This document shows positions 49,494-57,564 of a stretch of DNA of 64,000 nt, one piece after another. Position numbers and translations under genes: made by a program. Source of the stretch: Ignavibacteria bacterium. GTDB lineage: Bacteria > Bacteroidota > Ignavibacteria > Ignavibacteriales > Melioribacteraceae. Every line of letters starts with the position of its first letter. The first letter of the stretch is position 1. The stretch is from positions 1-64,000 of the forward strand of contig VGVY01000001.1 in NCBI GenBank assembly GCA_016873835.1, in the 5' to 3' direction. Below the pieces are notes generated by a model. That model ran no database searches. It saw nothing but the letters and a program-made list of their open reading frames with translations, and was not told the origin of the DNA.

Positions 49494-50120
49494 ATGGCAA
49501 GATATACTGGGTCAAGTTGCAAATTATGCAGAAGAGAGAGGCAAAAATTATTTTTAAAGGGATCAAAATGCCATTCCGAAAAATGCCCTTTAGATAAAAG
49601 AAATTATGCACCTGGTCAACATGGTTTGACTCGTAGAGCTAAATTTTCTGAATTCGGAGTTCAGCTTCGGGAAAAACAAAAAGTTAAAAGAATTTACGGA
49701 TTGCAAGAAACTCAATTCCGTAATTATTTCGAAAAAGCAACAAGACAAAAAGGGATAACTGGTTCAAATCTTGTTAAGCTTCTTGAGAGAAGACTTGATA
49801 ATACCATCTATCGTCTTAGCTTTGCTGCCTCTAGAAAAGCAGCAAGACAATTAGTATTGCATAGACATTTTACTGTGAATGGACAAATTGTTGATATTCC
49901 CTCATTTTTACTTGCTCCTGGTGATGTAATATCAGTACGTGACAAAAGTAAAAAGCTTGATGCAGTTCATGATTCTTTAAGAAAAACCAAAGATAATGTT
50001 TACAGTTGGTTGTCAGTTGATAAAGCAACTCTTTCAGGTACCTTTCTAAATGTTCCGGAAAGAGAAGATATTCCGCTTAATGCAAATGAACAATTAATTG
50101 TAGAATTATATTCTAAGTAA
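49494..50120 (+). CDS. rpsD: 30S ribosomal protein S4 (zinc-binding form)
   Basis: The 208-aa S4 nucleates 30S assembly and in enterobacteria represses the alpha operon. The N-terminus carries four cysteines (C9, C12, C26, C31) in the zinc-binding arrangement, followed by NYAPGQHG and the S4 RNA-binding domain ([26 protein letters not shown]). ATG 49494 follows AAGGAGAAATAATTAG. Confidence 0.96.
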   Translation: MARYTGSSCKLCRRERQKLFLKGSKCHSEKCPLDKRNYAPGQHGLTRRAKFSEFGVQLREKQKVKRIYGLQETQFRNYFEKATRQKGITGSNLVKLLERRLDNTIYRLSFAASRKAARQLVLHRHFTVNGQIVDIPSFLLAPGDVISVRDKSKKLDAVHDSLRKTKDNVYSWLSVDKATLSGTFLNVPEREDIPLNANEQLIVELYSK

Positions 50121-50147
50121 TTTTTAAAATTTAATAGAGGATACTAA

Positions 50148-51143
50148 ATGAGCTATCCGTTTTTAAAACTGCCTGAAGGCGTAATACAAGATGAATCCTC
50201 AAAAAGTGCTACTTTTGGAAGATTTTCTATACAACCGTTGGAAAGAGGATTCGGAGTTACACTAGGAAATTCATTAAGAAGAGTACTTTTATCCTCGCTT
50301 GCCGGGTCAGCAATTATTGCTGTAAAAATCGAAGGTGTATTGCACGAGTTTTCAACTGTTCCTGGGGTTATTGAAGATGTAACTGAAATAATCCTTAATC
50401 TTAAAAAAGTTAGGATGAGAGTTATTAACAAAAAAACATTAGGATGCGAAATTTCACTTACTGGTGCTAAAGAATTCAAAGCTAAAGAAATTCAAAATGT
50501 ATGTCCTGATGTTGAAATTTTAAATCCAGAACTTTTGATTGCTCGATTAAATGCTGATGCAAAACTAAATATGGAATTAAAATTTGGAACCGGAAAAGGA
50601 TATGTTCCTTCAAACGAACAAAAAATTCCAGAGATGACAATTGGGACAATACCGATAGACTCAATATTTACACCAATTGTTAATGTTAAATATGATGTTG
50701 AGAATGTTCGTATCGGTGAAAAAAATGATTTCGAGAAATTAGCTCTTGAAATTACAACCGACGGTTCAATTACACCAGAAGAAGCATTATCATGTTCATC
50801 AAAAATAATGAAAGATCATATTCAGTTATTCATCAATTTTGATGCTGAGCCAGAAGAAGAAAAAGTAGAGACAGAAAAAGATGCTGAAACAGAAAGATTG
50901 AGAAAAATACTTTCTACAAGTGTAGATGATCTTGAATTAAGTGTTCGTTCTCATAATTGCTTGAAAGCAGCTAACATTAAATCATTAGGTGATTTAGTAA
51001 GACGCGATGAAAATGAAATGTTGAAGTTCAGAAATTTTGGTAGAAAATCTTTAGCAGAATTAATTGAAATAGTCGATAATTATGGTTTAGAATTTGGAAT
51101 GGAAGTCGATAAATATCTAGAAGAAAAAAAAGAAAATAACTAG
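50148..51143 (+). CDS. rpoA: RNA polymerase alpha subunit
   Basis: The 331-aa subunit has the N-terminal assembly domain with FSIQPLERGFGVTLGNSLRRVLLSSL. It then has a flexible acidic linker (about 230-250) and the C-terminal domain with ELSVRSHNCLKAANI and LLKFRNFGRKSL-like sequence, which binds UP elements and activators. ATG 50148 follows AGAGGATACTAA. Confidence 0.97.
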   Translation: MSYPFLKLPEGVIQDESSKSATFGRFSIQPLERGFGVTLGNSLRRVLLSSLAGSAIIAVKIEGVLHEFSTVPGVIEDVTEIILNLKKVRMRVINKKTLGCEISLTGAKEFKAKEIQNVCPDVEILNPELLIARLNADAKLNMELKFGTGKGYVPSNEQKIPEMTIGTIPIDSIFTPIVNVKYDVENVRIGEKNDFEKLALEITTDGSITPEEALSCSSKIMKDHIQLFINFDAEPEEEKVETEKDAETERLRKILSTSVDDLELSVRSHNCLKAANIKSLGDLVRRDENEMLKFRNFGRKSLAELIEIVDNYGLEFGMEVDKYLEEKKENN

Positions 51144-51164
51144 TACTTTACTGAAGGTTTAATA

Positions 51165-51749
51165 ATGAGACACAGAGTTAAAGGTCGAAAATTAAGTAGA
51201 ACATCGGAACATAGACGTGCAACATTAAGGAATCTTGCAACATCGTTATTAAGGCACAAAAAAATCAAAACAACTGTTGCTAAGGCAAAAGAATTAAGAT
51301 CATTTGTTGAGCCATTAATTACAAAAGCTAAAAGTGATTCTGTTGCTGCAAGACGACATGTTGCTGATTTTATTAAGGAAAAAAGTGTTGTAAAAGAGTT
51401 GTTTACCGATATAAATGCAAAAGTTGGTGAAAGACCCGGAGGTTATACTCGCATTGTTCGTTTAGGACAAAGAAAAGGCGATGCTGCTGAGCTTGCGATA
51501 ATTGAACTTGTTGATTATAGTGGAGTATTAAAGCCTAAACAATCTAAAAAAGCTAAAAGTGAAAAAGTAGAACCTGAAGTTGAAGAAGCAAAAATTGTTT
51601 CTGAAGAGGTAAATGAAGAAGTAAAACCGAAGAAGAAAGCTTCAAAAACTTCGAAAAAGAAAAAAGAAGAATCTGAAGAAAAGGAAACGAAGAAGAAAAA
51701 AGCAGCGCCGAAAAAAACTACAACAAAGAAAACAACTAAGAAGAGTTAA
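51165..51749 (+). CDS. rplQ: 50S ribosomal protein L17 with long Lys/Glu-rich C-terminal tail
   Basis: Residues 1-125 are a standard L17 (RHRVKGRKLSRTSEHRRATLRNLATSLL, then RPGGYTRIVRLGQRKGDAAELAIIELV). The remaining about 65 residues form a low-complexity tail dominated by Lys, Glu, Ser and Thr, so the protein is 194 aa against about 120-130 usually. Tails of this kind occur in Bacteroidota-related L17. It is the last gene of the ribosomal block, followed by a strong terminator. Confidence 0.94.
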   Translation: MRHRVKGRKLSRTSEHRRATLRNLATSLLRHKKIKTTVAKAKELRSFVEPLITKAKSDSVAARRHVADFIKEKSVVKELFTDINAKVGERPGGYTRIVRLGQRKGDAAELAIIELVDYSGVLKPKQSKKAKSEKVEPEVEEAKIVSEEVNEEVKPKKKASKTSKKKKEESEEKETKKKKAAPKKTTTKKTTKKS

Positions 51750-51769
51750 TTTGATTTTTTGAATGTATC

Positions 51770-51802
51770 AAAAAAGGCAGTTTCAACTGCCTTTTTTGTT
51801 TT
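51770..51802 (+). terminator. Rho-independent terminator after rplQ
   Basis: AAAAAAGGCAGT (51770-51781), loop TTCA and ACTGCCTTTTTT (51786-51797) form a 12-bp stem; the T run continues as GTTTT. It closes the ribosomal protein block 20 nt after the rplQ stop. Confidence 0.93.
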
Positions 51803-51856
51803 AAATCTCGAACTCGAAATAGACATGCATTATTTTGTTAATAATTATATTTGTGT

Positions 51857-52438
51857 ATGAATAAGATTGAATTTTATAAAGCTATTTATAACTTGACTGA
51901 ATTACCAAAAAGACAGTTATCAACAATCGTTCTTTGTGGTAGGTCTAATGTTGGAAAATCATCTTTTATAAATTGTTTATTTAGTCCTCAAAAAGTTGCA
52001 AAAACTAGTTCTACGCCAGGTAAAACAAGATCTATCAATTATTATTTAGTTGATGATAAAATTTATTTAGTTGACTTACCTGGATTTGGATATGCAAAGG
52101 TATCCAAAACTGAAAGAGAATACTGGCAGAAAATTATTGAAAAATATTTTGTTATGAACGATTCGATTATCTTAGCTTTTCACATCGTAGATAGCCGGCA
52201 CGAACCAACTGAATTGGATGATATGCTACATCAGTTTCTTGTTAACCATAATATAAGCTTTGCCGTAATCTTGAATAAAATTGATAAGCTGAAGCAGTCT
52301 GAAATTGCTCAGCTTAAAAGAAAGTCGATAGACTATTATCCAAATCTTGAATTCGAAAAGAATTTATTTCATTTCTCATCAACCAAGGGAATAGGAAAGA
52401 AAGAAATTTTTTCTCTGCTAGAATCTCAGCTTTTATGA
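51857..52438 (+). CDS. engB: Ribosome biogenesis GTPase EngB/YsxC
   Basis: The 193-aa GTPase assists 50S assembly. G motifs are CGRSNVGKSSFIN (G1), STPGKTRSINYY (G2), DLPGFGYAKV (G3) and LNKIDKL (G4). An in-frame TTG at 51851 is the longer option, but ATG 51857 is preferred. A -10-like TATATT (51846-51851) ends only 5 nt before the ATG, so a leaderless or near-leaderless message is possible. It stands alone after the rplQ terminator. Confidence 0.93.
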   Translation: MNKIEFYKAIYNLTELPKRQLSTIVLCGRSNVGKSSFINCLFSPQKVAKTSSTPGKTRSINYYLVDDKIYLVDLPGFGYAKVSKTEREYWQKIIEKYFVMNDSIILAFHIVDSRHEPTELDDMLHQFLVNHNISFAVILNKIDKLKQSEIAQLKRKSIDYYPNLEFEKNLFHFSSTKGIGKKEIFSLLESQLL

Positions 52439-52512
52439 AAAATTGACAAAACTTTATTATTATTGAATGAAAATTTGTAAAAAATTGACAATTCAATAAA
52501 TCTGGCGGTTGG

Positions 52513-54387
52513 ATGGAGTTTTCCGACAAACACAAAAAACGCATTTTAATTTTTTTGTTAATTCCTATACTCATTGCTGTTCCGTTTTTTACCGAAGATT
52601 TATATATGAAATTAATTGCCGGTATAATTTTACTTGTTTATATCGGATTTATTATTTTTTTGCGGGACTTACCAAAGCAAGAATCATCACAAATGACCAA
52701 TGGATTCGATGATATAGAAATTGATGATGAGGAAAAACTTATTAATGGGAATTACAAACCAGACCATGGGGAAGATTTTAAAATTGTCTCGTCCACTAAA
52801 AACTTAGAATTTATAACATCAGAAAGTCTGAATCGATCTTTTGGAAATGGGAAAAAAGAATTTTTCAAACCGCAAGATTTTAAAGAAAATTTTGAAAAAA
52901 TTGTTCATGAAGAATTACCGAGAGATGTTAGTCACGACGAACAATTTGGGTTTGTTTTAGAAAAAATTCTACATGTTGTTAAAGATTCTTTCATGGCACA
53001 TACAGCAGCTTTTTTCTGGTTCAATAAGAATAAAAAAAGATTAACACTTGAAAGGTATGTTTCAAGTTCTTCAAAAATTGCCAAGCAAAAATTTGATTTA
53101 GTTGATGATATCCTTGGTAAGATTATTCAAAAAGAAGAACCTGAAGTATTCGATGTATCATCTACTGCTGAACAAGATGTTATAAGATATTATACTTCTC
53201 CTCAGGGAATTAAAAGCTTTTTGGGTGTTCCCTTGTTTTATGGAAAATCACTTACGGGAATTTTTGTTCTTGATTCTAAAGTAACAGATGCTTTTGGCAT
53301 TGAACACATTTATGCTTTAGGCAGAATTGTAAGAGTAATTTCTGTTATAATAACCTTATTTGAAGAAAAGTATTCCGATTCACAATCTGAGAGACGTTTA
53401 AATGCATTACTTGGCGTTATTAATTTCGATAAAAAATTTGAATCGGAGACTGACTTGTACAATGCTATTGAAAATGCGATACATGGATTATTAGAATGGG
53501 ACGCATTTACATTTGTTTCTTATCTGCCATTAGAACATAAATTCAAAACTGCACGAATAATTAATAAGACATCTTTAAAATATATTGGACAAAACTTAGA
53601 AATTGATTTAACCGGCACCTTAGTTGGTAAATCGATTCTAAGCTCTTCGCCGGTTAAAATTGATGATACAACCGAAACTGAGCTACCACGATTTTCTAAA
53701 AATGAAGATGTCAGTTTTGATGGTTCTTTTTTAGCTATTCCTCTTTTGTATGACGAACAGAATTATGGAGTATTGTGCTTCGAAAGTTTAAAAAAGAATG
53801 TATACTCTAACAGCGAAGTAAATTTTATTAAGAATTCAACAAAAATATTTGCTTTTATTCTTCATTCACATTCCACTATTAGCATATTGAAGAATTTACT
53901 TTCAGTCGATATTGAAACTAGAACACTTAATTATGACTCCTTTAGAGAAAGACTTGCAATTGAATTAGTTAAAGGAAAAGAACTAAATGTACAAAGCGCC
54001 ATTAGTTTGATACGAGTTGATGATTTTCTTGCACAAGAATCATTATTTGAGCATGACCCCTTCCCAAAAGTTTTACGAGCGGTATCACAAATGATCAGAG
54101 AGGAGATGACACCTTTTAATATCTTAGGACGTATAAGTGAAAAAATATTTGCGGTTTATTTTTTCAACTTGTCATCTAAAGAAGTTTTTCTCTGGTCAGA
54201 AAAGTTAAGAATTAAAATTGCACGAAAACCAATTGCCGTTGTATCGAAGCAAACTACTTTCACAGTTTCGATTGGCGTTGCATCCACAACTGGTAAAACA
54301 GACATTCAAGAAGTTTTACATGATGCAGAATTAGCACTTAAGAAAGCACTTGAAAAAGGCGGAAACTCAGTTAAATCTACAAGCTAA
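52513..54387 (+). CDS. Membrane sensor protein, two GAF domains and a degenerate GGDEF domain
   Basis: The 624-aa protein starts with two adjacent membrane segments (about residues 11-26 and 33-50) and an acidic linker. A GAF-like domain follows at about 115-280 (AFFWFNKNKKRLTLERY, FLGVPLFYGKSLTGIFVLDS), then a second GAF-like domain at about 310-455 (FLAIPLLYDEQNYGVLCFES). The C-terminus is a GGDEF-type fold, with DIETRTLNYDSFRERL at about 470 and VSIGVAST near the end. The signature GGDEF is replaced by RISEKIFAV, so cyclase activity is unlikely. It probably senses an intracellular ligand or binds c-di-GMP or a partner. ATG 52513 is preceded by CTGGCGGTTGG. Confidence 0.8.
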   Translation: MEFSDKHKKRILIFLLIPILIAVPFFTEDLYMKLIAGIILLVYIGFIIFLRDLPKQESSQMTNGFDDIEIDDEEKLINGNYKPDHGEDFKIVSSTKNLEFITSESLNRSFGNGKKEFFKPQDFKENFEKIVHEELPRDVSHDEQFGFVLEKILHVVKDSFMAHTAAFFWFNKNKKRLTLERYVSSSSKIAKQKFDLVDDILGKIIQKEEPEVFDVSSTAEQDVIRYYTSPQGIKSFLGVPLFYGKSLTGIFVLDSKVTDAFGIEHIYALGRIVRVISVIITLFEEKYSDSQSERRLNALLGVINFDKKFESETDLYNAIENAIHGLLEWDAFTFVSYLPLEHKFKTARIINKTSLKYIGQNLEIDLTGTLVGKSILSSSPVKIDDTTETELPRFSKNEDVSFDGSFLAIPLLYDEQNYGVLCFESLKKNVYSNSEVNFIKNSTKIFAFILHSHSTISILKNLLSVDIETRTLNYDSFRERLAIELVKGKELNVQSAISLIRVDDFLAQESLFEHDPFPKVLRAVSQMIREEMTPFNILGRISEKIFAVYFFNLSSKEVFLWSEKLRIKIARKPIAVVSKQTTFTVSIGVASTTGKTDIQEVLHDAELALKKALEKGGNSVKSTS

Positions 54388-54392
54388 CCTTA

Positions 54393-55556
54393 TTGAATAA
54401 TTTTATAGTAATAATATTGGATGGTGTTGGAGTTGGGGAATTGCCAGATGCTATCAATTATCAAGATGAAGGAAGTAATACTTTATCAAATTTAGCTACT
54501 GCTGTTGGCGGAATTTTATTACCCAATCTTGAATCACTTGGTCTAGGAAATATTATCCCAATTATGGGAATTAATCCACAAATTAATCCCCGTGCTTCTT
54601 TCGGAAAACTTGCTGAAAAATCTAAAGGAAAAGATTCCACAACGGGACATTGGGAATTGGGAGGTATAATCACTGAAAAAGAATTCCCAGTTTACCCAAA
54701 TGGATTTCCAGCGGATGTAATAAATAAGTTTTTGTCAGAAACAAAAATGAAGGGATACTTAGCCAATTATGCCTCCTCAGGAACAAAAATTATTTTACAA
54801 TTAGGCGATGATCATATACGCACTGGATTTCCGATTATATATACTTCTGCCGATTCAGTATTTCAAATTGCTGCTCACGAAGATGTAATATCACTGGAAC
54901 GATTATATGAAATTTGTATGATCACTCGTAAAAAAGTTATGGTTGGTGATCATGAAGTAGGAAGAATAATAGCTCGCCCATTTATTGGGAGTACTGGCAA
55001 TTATTCGAGAACAACGAATCGGAAAGATTTTTCAGTCGATCCGCCTTCAAAAACAATTTTAAATTTTTTAAAGGATGAAGGGATTGAAACAATAGCAATT
55101 GGAAAAATTAATGATCTATTTAATTACAATGGGATCACTACTCAAATTAAATCTAAGTCTAATATTGAAGGGATTCAAGCTATAATCAAAGCAGCTCAAG
55201 AGAAATCAAACTCATTAATTATTGCTAACTTAGTTGATTTTGATGTTTATTATGGTCATAGAAATGATCCGGTTGGTTTTGCAAACGCATTAAAAGAATT
55301 TGATGACAACTTACCAAATATTCTTGCATGTTTGAAGGAATCAGACAGACTCATTTTAACTGCTGATCATGGGAATGATCCTACTACTCCTAGTACGGAT
55401 CATAGTAGAGAATATGTTCCACTGTTATTCTACAAGGTTAGTTCAGGCGGCAAAAATATTGGAGTTCGTTCTTCTTTTGCAGATGTTGCCCAGACAATTG
55501 CACATTTTTTCAAAGTTAACAATAACCTCAGAGGAATTAGTTTTTTGAATGACTAG
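54393..55556 (+). CDS. deoB: Phosphopentomutase
   Basis: This alkaline-phosphatase-superfamily mutase interconverts (deoxy)ribose 1- and 5-phosphate in nucleoside salvage and breakdown. The 387-aa protein has LDGVGVGELPDA at 9-20 (first metal Asp), the phospho-accepting Thr in STTGHWELGG, DFDVYYGHRNDPVGF and TADHGNDPTTPSTDHSREYVP metal ligands. The start is TTG 54393, six bases after the sensor-protein stop, with no clear Shine-Dalgarno. A 57-aa ORF overlaps its 3' end by 8 nt. Neighbouring EutN/CcmL genes suggest a link of deoxyribose phosphate metabolism with a microcompartment (inference). Confidence 0.93.
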   Translation: MNNFIVIILDGVGVGELPDAINYQDEGSNTLSNLATAVGGILLPNLESLGLGNIIPIMGINPQINPRASFGKLAEKSKGKDSTTGHWELGGIITEKEFPVYPNGFPADVINKFLSETKMKGYLANYASSGTKIILQLGDDHIRTGFPIIYTSADSVFQIAAHEDVISLERLYEICMITRKKVMVGDHEVGRIIARPFIGSTGNYSRTTNRKDFSVDPPSKTILNFLKDEGIETIAIGKINDLFNYNGITTQIKSKSNIEGIQAIIKAAQEKSNSLIIANLVDFDVYYGHRNDPVGFANALKEFDDNLPNILACLKESDRLILTADHGNDPTTPSTDHSREYVPLLFYKVSSGGKNIGVRSSFADVAQTIAHFFKVNNNLRGISFLND

Positions 55557-55722
55557 AATTAAAAAAAATACTAATCTTTTAATAAATAAAATCACAAATC
55601 AACAAGTCGAAGAATCAAAGCTAATTGAAAGAATAATGATTAAACAATCATTACCAATTGATGTTGTTAAAAACTTTCGTAAATCACGCGGTACTTTTTC
55701 AAATCTTAAAATAAATTATTAA
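55549..55722 (+). CDS. Small hypothetical protein, 57 aa, possible antitoxin partner of the PIN protein
   Basis: The ORF starts at ATG 55549, overlapping the last 8 nt of deoB (ATGACTAG), and ends 6 nt before the PIN gene. The protein starts MTRIKKNTNLL and ends SRGTFSNLKINY; it is strongly basic and Ile/Asn/Lys-rich. I recognise no family. Tight overlap with neighbours and its position directly before a PIN-domain gene are the only hints for an antitoxin-like role. The ribosome site GAGGAAT is about 13 nt upstream, so coding status is moderately uncertain. Confidence 0.5.
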   Translation: MTRIKKNTNLLINKITNQQVEESKLIERIMIKQSLPIDVVKNFRKSRGTFSNLKINY

Positions 55723-55728
55723 AATTAA

Positions 55729-56169
55729 ATGCAGACAAAAGATGTAAATGAATATTTAATTGACACTGATATTTTAGTCGAGCATTTGACCAATAGAAAA
55801 TATAATGAATTGTCTATTTTGGAATCTCTAATGATCGATGGCATCTGTTTTACAACAGTACTTAATGCGTCTGAAATATTTTATCGTTCAGAGAATGAAA
55901 CTAATGCATTAAATATTAAATCCTTATTGAGTGCATTGAAAATATTAGGATTACATTCACGATACAGTTTGAACATTTCAGATTTTTTTAATAAAGTTGC
56001 AAACGTGCGTGACGCTTTAATGTGTGTAACTGCTAAGATTAACAGACTTCCGATTGTTACTTTAAATGAAAAAAGATATAAAAACAGTAGTGTAAAAATA
56101 ATTAACCCATTAAAAATGCGAGGTAAATCTGATACTCGGAAAAGTTATAGGGACAGTTTGGTCAACTAG
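55729..56169 (+). CDS. PIN-domain protein (VapC-like)
   Basis: The 146-aa protein has the PIN-domain layout. YLIDTDILVEHL gives Asp12; NASEIF gives Glu49; NVRDALMCVTA gives Asp95. The final metal-binding position is Asn113 in TLNEKRY, a substitution seen in some VapC toxins. PIN proteins are Mg-dependent ribonucleases, often toxins of VapBC pairs. The preceding 57-aa ORF is in the antitoxin position but is not recognisable as VapB. The 3' end overlaps the start of the first EutN/CcmL gene by 41 nt, which argues for an integrated operon rather than a mobile cassette. Confidence 0.75.
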   Translation: MQTKDVNEYLIDTDILVEHLTNRKYNELSILESLMIDGICFTTVLNASEIFYRSENETNALNIKSLLSALKILGLHSRYSLNISDFFNKVANVRDALMCVTAKINRLPIVTLNEKRYKNSSVKIINPLKMRGKSDTRKSYRDSLVN

Positions 56170-56410
56170 AAAAGATGAGAATTTAGTTGGAGCAAAATTT
56201 TTGATTGTAAGGCAGTTAGACTTAGACTATACTCCTAAACAAGCAACCGTAATTGCCGTTGATTCTGTTGGAGCTGGAGTTGGTGAAGTCGTGCTTGTTG
56301 CTCAGGGAAGTTCTGCTCGCCAAACAACATTTACTAAAAATAAACCAGTTGATGCGGTGATTATGGCTATTGTTGATAAGCTGGATGTTTCAGTTAATGA
56401 AAAAAAGTAA
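56129..56410 (+). CDS. EutN/CcmL family microcompartment vertex protein (first copy), CTG start
   Basis: The protein belongs to the pentameric vertex family (EutN/CcmL/BMC-P) that caps bacterial microcompartment shells. Reading only from TTG 56201 would give 69 aa without the conserved N-terminus. The frame extends upstream to CTG 56129, which follows GAGG (56120-56123) by 5 nt. This yields an N-terminus ILGKVIGTVWSTRKDENLVG that aligns with [21 protein letters not shown] of the next gene. DSVGAGVGEVVLVAQGSSAR and the C-terminal AIVDKLDV are typical of the family. Length from CTG is 93 aa, the normal size. It overlaps the PIN gene by 41 nt. Confidence 0.85.
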   Translation: MILGKVIGTVWSTRKDENLVGAKFLIVRQLDLDYTPKQATVIAVDSVGAGVGEVVLVAQGSSARQTTFTKNKPVDAVIMAIVDKLDVSVNEKK

Positions 56411-56419
56411 TAAGTTGAT

Positions 56420-56692
56420 ATGTATCTAGGAAAAGTGATTGGTACAATTTGGGCGACTAAAAAGTATGATGCTGTTGTTGGATATAAAATGCAATTTGTG
56501 CAGCCTTTAAATGGCAGTTTAGAAAAAACTGGAGATCCAATTATTGCATTAGACACGATTGGCGCTGGACCAGGTGAAATTATTTATTATATTACTGCTA
56601 GTGAAGCTGTTATACCCCTCGATGTGGACATGGCTCCAGTTGATGCTTCAATTGTTGGAATAGTTGATTCTATTCATGTAGAAAAAAAATGA
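56420..56692 (+). CDS. EutN/CcmL family microcompartment vertex protein (second copy)
   Basis: The 90-aa pentameric vertex-type protein begins [21 protein letters not shown], continues with FVQPLNGS and ends with [23 protein letters not shown] and [12 protein letters not shown]. It is a diverged tandem paralogue of the preceding gene, starting 9 nt after its stop. No shell hexamer (BMC-H) or cargo enzyme is seen within the window. Nearby deoB makes deoxyribose 5-phosphate, a substrate of aldolases found in some microcompartments; the link is an inference. Confidence 0.88.
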   Translation: MYLGKVIGTIWATKKYDAVVGYKMQFVQPLNGSLEKTGDPIIALDTIGAGPGEIIYYITASEAVIPLDVDMAPVDASIVGIVDSIHVEKK

Positions 56693-56699
56693 GGCATTT

Positions 56700-57554
56700 G
56701 TGAAAATTACGAAACAATTTACAAATAGAGAAAGTCAATCACTCGATAAATACTTGCAAGAAATTGGTAAAGTTGATCTATTAACTCCTGATGATGAAAT
56801 AGATCTTGCAAAAAGGATTAAAAAAGGCGATCAAATTGCATTAGAAAAACTTGTTAAAGCCAATCTTCGATTTGTTGTTTCTGTAGCAAAACAATATCAG
56901 AACCAAGGTTTATCCCTTGGAGATTTAATCAACGAAGGTAACTTAGGATTAATTAAAGCTGCAAAAAGGTTTGATGAAACACGTGGTTTTAAATTTATTT
57001 CTTATGCAGTTTGGTGGATACGTCAATCAATCTTACAAGCTTTAGCAGAGCAATCAAGAATAGTAAGACTTCCACTAAATAGGGTTGGTGCTTTAAATAA
57101 AATCGGCAAAGCTTACAGTAACCTTGAGCAAGAATTTGAAAGAGAACCAAGTGCTCATGAACTCGCACAAGAATTGCAGATGGATATTAGTGAAGTATCT
57201 GATACACTTAAAATATCTGGCAGACATGTTTCAATGGATGCACCATTTACGCAAGGAGAAGAAAATAGACTTCTTGATGTCCTTGAAAGTGATGAAATTC
57301 CATCTCCTGATTTTACTCTAATGTCCGATTCACTTCGAAAAGAAGTTGAACGTGCTCTTTCAACCTTAAATGAAAGAGAGTCTGAGGTTATAAAATTATA
57401 TTTTGGTTTAAATAAAGAACATTCACTAACACTTGAAGAAATTGGTGAAAAATTTAATCTAACTAGGGAAAGAGTGAGACAAATAAAAGAAAAAGCTATA
57501 AGAAGGTTAAGACATGCATCCAGAAGCAAAAACCTTCGCTCTTACCTTGGTTAA
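56700..57554 (+). CDS. rpoD: RNA polymerase sigma factor, RpoD/SigA type
   Basis: The 284-aa factor has sigma-70 regions 1.2 ([22 protein letters not shown]), 2.1-2.4 ([38 protein letters not shown]), 3 and 4.2 ([34 protein letters not shown]). The large non-essential N-terminal region is missing, as usual in primary sigma factors of Bacteroidota and relatives. GTG 56700 follows GAGG; it starts 7 nt after the second EutN gene. It is likely the principal sigma factor reading the TTGnnA-N17-TATATT promoters in this window, although a second sigma factor may exist elsewhere. Confidence 0.92.
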   Translation: MKITKQFTNRESQSLDKYLQEIGKVDLLTPDDEIDLAKRIKKGDQIALEKLVKANLRFVVSVAKQYQNQGLSLGDLINEGNLGLIKAAKRFDETRGFKFISYAVWWIRQSILQALAEQSRIVRLPLNRVGALNKIGKAYSNLEQEFEREPSAHELAQELQMDISEVSDTLKISGRHVSMDAPFTQGEENRLLDVLESDEIPSPDFTLMSDSLRKEVERALSTLNERESEVIKLYFGLNKEHSLTLEEIGEKFNLTRERVRQIKEKAIRRLRHASRSKNLRSYLG

Positions 57555-57564
57555 AGAATTATAA

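Noticed and set aside
52443-52490. Two TTGACA boxes upstream of the GAF/GGDEF gene as promoters
   Set aside because: Neither has an acceptable -10 at 16-18 nt spacing.
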